Position numbers and translations under genes: made by a program. From contig NC_092577.1 of NCBI RefSeq assembly GCF_037975245.1, forward strand, positions 4,560,001-4,622,000: a stretch of 62,000 bases of DNA, given 5' to 3'. A model generated the notes under the pieces. The model saw only the letters and a program-made list of their open reading frames with translations, was not told the origin of the DNA and searched no databases. Within the stretch, counting starts at the first letter, position 1, and each line of letters starts with the position of its first letter. This DNA is from Apostichopus japonicus (lineage: Eukaryota > Echinodermata > Holothuroidea > Aspidochirotida > Stichopodidae). Positions 56,046-62,000 of this stretch are shown here, piece after piece.

Positions 56046-59000
56046 CTATACAAATACAAAAAGTAAACACTTGTCACAGTTGTATTAATGATACTTGAAA
56101 TTAGCTGGTTTCTCTTGAAATCCGTTTATGGTTTCGATGACAATCGTAACCTTTTGTAGTCATGCAGGCTGATGAGTGTGTGTGTGATACGCCTTGCTTG
56201 TAAACAAGATATCACAAGAAGGGGAACTTGGAACAATCGCATATTTGGTGTGTAGAAGTACTGTATTGAGTAGAAAGAAGCCAATTGTTTGTGGGGGAAG
56301 GTCAAAGGTCATTTGTGGTCACCAGGGGGTCAAATTGTGAGAACCTTGTAAACACAATATTTCAACAATGGAAGCTTGGACCAATCTCATGTTTAGTATG
56401 TACAGTAGTTGTGACACATTGAGTTCAAGATCCTTTTTGCTTTTGGTGGAGGTCAAAGATCATTTGGAGGTCTCATTAAGGATCGAGTCAAGTTGTGAAA
56501 ACCTTGTAAACTCGATATCTCAAGAAGAAAAGCTTGGTCCAATCTCATATTTAGTAGGTAGTTGTGACACTTTTAGTACAAGAAGCCTATTGTTTTTGTT
56601 GAGGTCAAAGGTCATTTGGAGTCACCAGGGGTCAAATGGTTGAAACCTTGTTCTATAATCTACCGTATCTCTCATTGACCAGCCAATTAAATAACATGTG
56701 CGTTAGGAATGAGAATAATTGGAAATTAGCTTAAGGATATCTGTAGAAAAGAATCAGAAGTCTCGGCCAAATCTCCATTGACTTCAGTGTGTCGGTAACT
56801 TTTGGAGTTTGCCATGTACGTCACTGCATACATGCCTGTGCACAAAGTTGTGTAATGAACATTGTAAGTGTTGTTACACAACATTGCTATATGAATGGAC
56901 GATATCGTTAGGAATCATCGGTATCATATCTTTGCTTCCGATTTTGAAGTTTACATCATATTTTGCAATTGTGTAGATTCAGTGCCAAATGAAAAACTTC
57001 AGGTTTGGATGTAGTAACGCTGGGGAAATGACCAGGCACCATTTACCAAAAATTACGTGTTGCCAACTTTAGTTAGATGTTTTAGAGGCAAACCAGACAC
57101 TAAAATCTTTGGGACTGTAGGGTAAAATCTCCCGGTGCCTGCTTAATGTATGGCGTGTAGGTATACCACATTGAATAGAAGAAGCCTTTTGTCTTTGGTA
57201 GAGATCAATCTGTATCCTGATACATGAAAAGTTTCCATCTCGGTCATCAGCTACCAATGTGAATATTGTTTGTCATATATCTCAATGATTTTTTCTGTAC
57301 TACTTAGATTGAAGTGTTGTTCATCGTGGCTCTACCCTACAGCCTTGTGTGTCACACTCATATAAGATTATTCATGTAGCATCATCGAAACCACACTGCA
57401 GTTTTCAAAACAGCAGTGCTGTCTGGTTATTTTTTCTTTTCTGGGGGAAAATAAGAACTTTATGAACTTTATAAGTGCAAAAAAGTAACAAGAAAAACTC
57501 CATTTTCTATGGGTTTGAGGTGAAGGCAACCCATTCATGATTACTGCAGTGCATTGGAAATAAACTTTGCCATGTTTTAATGTCAATGTATTATTTTAAG
57601 CCTAGGCCTACAGTATGCCTAACTGTTTCCTAACACGATTTTAATTTCCACCAAACTGATGAAAAACTGATTAACTTGCAAAGTCACACAAGGAAACATC
57701 AAGCTTGTAATGTATTCTGAAGCACTTTAATAAATTATTTAACCCACAAACATATATCAAACAGTAAAAATTGACACATGCATGACCTCAGTGCAATTTT
57801 TCCTTAGGCTAGCCTACTGACACTGTATATTCTTTTTAGTGGGTATTGCGTATACTTTGCCGGGTATGCTAACGGTACAACATTAAACCTCTATGCGGTA
57901 ATGTAACGTGAACGTTAGCCTGGTAAAAGGACAAACTTAGGCTACGCTACCTAAAACTGGTACAAGTTACAACAACATTAAGAATAAGACCTACAACATC
58001 TAACGAGAAGAACGGCTGAAAATAGCAACTTCCTTCTATTTCATAGCCCGGTAGCCGAAATATCGACAAATGACAATCCTAAACTGAATATCTTGCAGTG
58101 ATAGACAATCGCCACCAGTTTTGCTTGCCGAAACGAAAAGTTCAAAATTTCCAGACAAACTTCTATTTAGGAGGGAGCAACACAGTAATTATTGTTCCTA
58201 CAACCAATGCGTAAATATATATACGGTGGCTTACTAGAGACATAAGGGGGGAGAAATAAGTGTCCACAAATCTCATAATTTGGACTTTTTATTTCATTTT
58301 TTTTCCTTTCCTATGTCTTTATTAAGCCACCGTTCGTATCAGTGGTACATCATTACTTTTGTCATATAGGGTTGCATACTTTCTACTGATGGACTGAAGA
58401 GAAAGGTGTTAATGGATTGGGGAATGATAGGGAACGGATCGTAGGATGCATATGGAAGACAGTTCCAGTTTAGTTGCAGGAATTAGAAGAAGGATGAAGA
58501 TCGTATCATCGTTAACCTTCGATATGGAAATCGTTGTACCTGCCAAGGTAACAATAACTGACTGACTGCCGAGAACCGGACCGATCACTGATGCACTACT
58601 GTAAATAAACTACATCTTTGTACTACTGTATTACACTTGAATACTTGATGTTGTAATTGTTATAAACTGAAGGCATTACCATTTATGCGGATTTGGTAAG
58701 GAATTTCAAAAGAAGTACAAAGGCCTCAGTTAGAAGGTAAATAAAATGATAATTGTGACTCATGCATATATGAACTACTTACCACACCCTTCATGAAGTT
58801 TTTGAAACATAAAAGCAGCTAGGGCTCTGTTTGAAAATATGTTTGTTAGAATGTAGTATTGTGAATTGAATTGACACCTCTTAAGTTTTTATATTAATTT
58901 CATCACTCGTATGTTTTATTTAAGCTCAATGAAATTGACAAAATCAACACTGACATCAACAACGCTGTGTTTTCCAGGCACTCAGTCGCGCGGATACGAC

Positions 59001-59470
59001 CCCACACCGGGTACTAATTGTAGGTGCAAAACCCCGTCATGTTTACGGTGATAAATTTAAAACCTATAAGTTCCCCCTTCATTGAAGAAATTAAACATAC
59101 AAAAAAAGTGCCATCAAAAAAGTGCCATAAAACTTCCCTACAGCCGAAAGCAGTTGCAAACGCTATCATGAACACTTAATCAATCTTTACTGTCATTATA
59201 CCCAGCGATATATGTCATTAATATTGCAACGTACTGTAACTACCCCATGGTACTCCCACCACTACAGCCACTGGCATACAATGCCTCGATAGTACACCCA
59301 TGTCATTTATACTACCAATAACAAATAATGCCACTGAGATTACAATTACCAATATTAAGGCTATACCCGACGTGCCATGGCAGGCCGACATGCACTACTA
59401 GTACATTATAACCGCTGATTCTATGTCACTGCCGATATGACGTCGACGTACACTATAACATGCACTAACC
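56046..59470. other. Upstream sequence without recognised exons
   Basis: At 56190-56650 three decayed units of about 150 bases share phrases such as GGTCAAAGGTCATTTG and GAAACCTTGTAAAC. The rest shows no exon, signal peptide or promoter that I can support. Confidence 0.5.
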
Positions 59471-59874
59471 CTGGGTTGTCCAACCTTTTGCAGAGGAGGG
59501 CCACATGGAATGATTATAATGAAGGAGGGGGCCGCATGAACCCTACGCTCGATTTTTCGATTTTTTGCGCGAAGCCCAAGGCAACAAAATGTGAGCACTG
59601 CGCGCGGAGCGCACTGATTTATTTTCCTTCCTGATAAAACAGATGAATAAAGTCAAGCCGCCACCCCCTCCCCTCCGCTGAGAGAGTGTCACACAAACTG
59701 ACCTGTATGCATTTTTTTGGACCCAGAAGGTTCGAATGATTGCTTATATAGCTTCAAATTGTTATCAATATATCTGCTCACTAAATTTCACACCGTAGAG
59801 CATCTCTGGCGGGCCGGACGCAACCCTGCGGCGGGCCGGACTGTGGCCCGCGGGCCGTAGGTTGGACAACCCTG
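59471..59874. mobile_element. hAT-like short element, family 4
   Basis: The ends read CTGGGTTGTCCAACC and, on the other strand, CAGGGTTGTCCAACC. A perfect 8-base duplication CACTAACC flanks it (59463-59470 and 59875-59882). The GGGCCACATGG and GGCGGGCCGGA phrases inside are typical of short hAT elements. It interrupts the paralogue of the EGF-intron minisatellite locus. Confidence 0.93.
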
Positions 59875-59875
59875 C

Positions 59876-60105
59876 ACTAACCGTTATCACTGATACCTCC
59901 ACTAACGAAGTCAAATCCAATGCCCCAGGTAACGCAAATAGCAATGCCATAGGCACAACCACTTACAATACCACAGCCGTTTGTACCACTGCCTCTGTAA
60001 TTGCCATGTCACTGCCATTGCCGAGGACAATGCCACTCAAATGTCACGGACACGTACTACCAATGCTAGGCACAGATCTAAAGGGTGTGAGTTGTACATC
60101 TCCCC
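59876..60105 (+). repeat. Single-unit paralogue of the 76-bp minisatellite locus
   Basis: It matches the start of the array at 54782 (CACTGATA.CTCCACTAA, GCAAATAGCAATGCCA) and then the unique sequence after the array at 55562-55680 (GTTTGTACCACTGCCTCTGT, CATTGCCGAGGACAATGCCA, GACACGTACTACCAATGC). It has one unit where the other locus has about ten. Confidence 0.88.
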
Positions 60106-60466
60106 ACCCAACCCCATCCAGTTTGTTAGAACTTTCCACCCAAACCAAAAATTAAAAGTAGTTATTAGTATAACCACAAATGCTCGTTATCATAATTATT
60201 GACCGAATTTATGCCTAAATAGGTCTCAGAATGCACAAGTTTGCGTCTGTTTTTACTTTTTATTGTCTCTCTTTGTTTCCTGTTGTCGAACCAAGGGCCA
60301 CATCCCTTCCCCTGGATCCGCTTGAATACCTGACCACTCACTGACCCTAACCAGGGTTTCTACAACTATATCACTGCTAAGGAAATATACCAAAGCCACT
60401 GACGGTACCAATTCCACAGCCACCAGCAATGCCACTTACCACCACCACCAGTACCACTTACTATAA

Positions 60467-60878
60467 GGGGGTGTTGTGGTCAAGTGGTTAAGGCAGTGGA
60501 CTGGTGATCTAAGGATTACAGGTTCGAGCCCTGACCAGATCATTGCGTTGTGTCCTTGGGCAAGGCACTTTATCTCCATTGCCTCTCTTCACCCTGGTGT
60601 ATAAATTGGGACTTGCGAGGTAACTTGTAAATAAAGTTGCGTGCGCCGGTTTGTGGCTGCACCCTATGGGAAGTCCCCGGGGAACACGTGGTTGTGGTGG
60701 TGCACTGTGGTGCCCTAGGAGAGATTGACTGAATTGCGCACACTTTGGTGTGTATAGGTGTAATAAGTTACCAATGACCAAGGCAAAGTTGTACACGCTA
60801 TGGTACATTTAGCGCCTTTGAACAATTTCTGTTGATTTTGGCGCTATATAAATGTCTTCTGATTGATTGATTAATTGA
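60467..60878 (+). mobile_element. tRNA-headed SINE, copy D
   Basis: A full-length copy: head with GGTCAAGTGGTTAAGGCAGT and GGTTCGAGCCC, body as in copy A, tail GGCGCTATATAAATG then a GATT repeat. The flanks share TTACTAT, a likely target-site duplication (60458-60464 and 60879-60885). Confidence 0.9.
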
Positions 60879-61306
60879 TTACTATTTATATACCAATATG
60901 GCACTGGCATTCGGCACTGTCAAACCTCCGGCTATACATGCAGTCTCTTGGTCTTTAAAGCCGGCAATCTGGCACGCTCTACCGAATGATCTAAATGAGT
61001 CTAAATATGCCACTGAGTGTACTATTTCAGGTCCAAAATTCTACTGCTTTACTGGTTGAGAATCCCCATGCAAGGGAGCCTGCATGGGAACTCAGCTTCC
61101 CCCCTCCCACGGCCACATCCCTCGGGTTTTTATTTCAAATTCCTCGGTCTGCTTGAACATTGGCATTGGCATTTTGTCGGGATTTTATTTGCCTTTTATA
61201 ACGTCCATTCAGCAAACGTTAGGTGCAAAACTTTGCACCTTATCATTGTGACTGTATCATATCTATGTAATTTTTTATGCATCTGTTAAAAGTATTATTA
61301 CCTAAG

Positions 61307-61685
61307 CAAGGGCGTAGGAACCGGGGGGCTGGGGCCCCCCAGTGAAAAATATGAGGGGGCCGAAGTATCATTCCGCCCCCCCCCCTTTTTCATTTCTCAA
61401 TACATGATAACAACATTCGTCATTTTAGCAGAAAACATTTTTGCAGAAAAAAATCTCATTTGGAGCACCAAATTGCATCTAAGGCAATGTGAAAATGCAA
61501 AATTATTTACAAAATGGAGTGGGTGTTGAAGTGTGCTATGTTGCACCAAATTGCATCTGAGGCCAACTGGAAATGCCAAAAATTTCCAAGGGGGACATCC
61601 CCTCCCCTTAGACCCTATCTCCCAGGCCGGCCATCAGTCTTCAGCCCCCCCCCCCCCAACTCAAAAGTACCTTCTTACGCCACTG
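61307..61685 (+). mobile_element. hAT-like short element, family 2, copy 2
   Basis: The ends read CAAGGGCGTAGGAACC and, on the other strand, CAGTGGCGTAAGAAGG. A perfect 8-base duplication TACCTAAG flanks it (61299-61306 and 61686-61693). It is related to 19107-19462, in opposite orientation. The last 300 bases of the window show nothing else. Confidence 0.93.
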
Positions 61686-62000
61686 TACCTAAGTATTAAG
61701 GTTCTCTCTCCCTCTCCTCGGAAAAGGTGCATAGAGAAATGAAACAACTGCCTAATCCCACTTTTATATATATTTCGGTATCCTAACTAGGCTCAGAAAC
61801 ATTATTTCATTTTATTTTATAGAAAAAAACGTTTCCATAGCAACTAAGTTTTGAACTGGTAAAGGTATGAAAGAAATGTGTGTCTACGTACATTGGTCAA
61901 CGATCATTTCAATTGTGAGGTCATCCTTTATCCCATTAGTTATTGAATGTGAAATATTCTTAACTCAGATGTAGTAAGTTAATTCAGAGAACTTCATAAG

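Overview
The window is eukaryotic, most likely from a marine invertebrate deuterostome. An echinoderm such as a sea cucumber fits best, from the mosaic extracellular gene and the style of tRNA-headed SINEs, but this is inference and no species marker was seen. The window holds one recognisable gene, on the minus strand. I place 26 coding exons between 56045 and 1522. All have GT-AG borders, and together they give 5442 coding bases (1814 residues) with no stop. The first exon (signal peptide) and the last exon(s) were not found, so the gene is partial at both ends.

Read from the N terminus, the product is: EGF, EGF, a trypsin-fold domain (four exons), a ten-cysteine Frizzled cysteine-rich domain, then a long run of CUB and LDL-receptor class A (LDLa) modules: CUB1, LDLa, CUB2, LDLa, LDLa, CUB3, LDLa, CUB4, LDLa, CUB5, LDLa-like, CUB6, LDLa, CUB7, LDLa-like, CUB8, LDLa, CUB9, LDLa. 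Outside the protease fold every exon is one whole module with phase 1 introns on both sides. The trypsin domain has lost the catalytic His and Ser and is predicted to be inactive. Most CUBs have no cysteines, most LDLa modules have only four, and two LDLa-like modules have lost the acidic calcium loop. The last third arose by tandem duplication of a four-exon block (20773-15066 and 14288-10299). The likely role is extracellular binding or scaffolding; no function is assigned.

The introns carry most of the DNA. Many hold their own tandem array: a 78-bp satellite at about 1783-8482 that stays open in one frame for 2231 codons, a 33-bp repeat, a 24-bp repeat, a 16-bp repeat with strand flips, an ATGTA-based 110-bp higher-order repeat, and units of about 104, 80, 70, 120 and 76 bp. 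Between them are short DNA transposons with clear target-site duplications. These include a family of about 160 bp with 6-bp duplications and an internal 18-bp palindrome (seven copies), a 411-bp element with similar ends, and five hAT-like elements of four types with 8-bp duplications. There are also four tRNA-headed SINE copies, foldback elements and tRNA-like fragments. The 7.2-kb intron at 47205-54408 and the stretch from 56046 to 62000 show no convincing exons.
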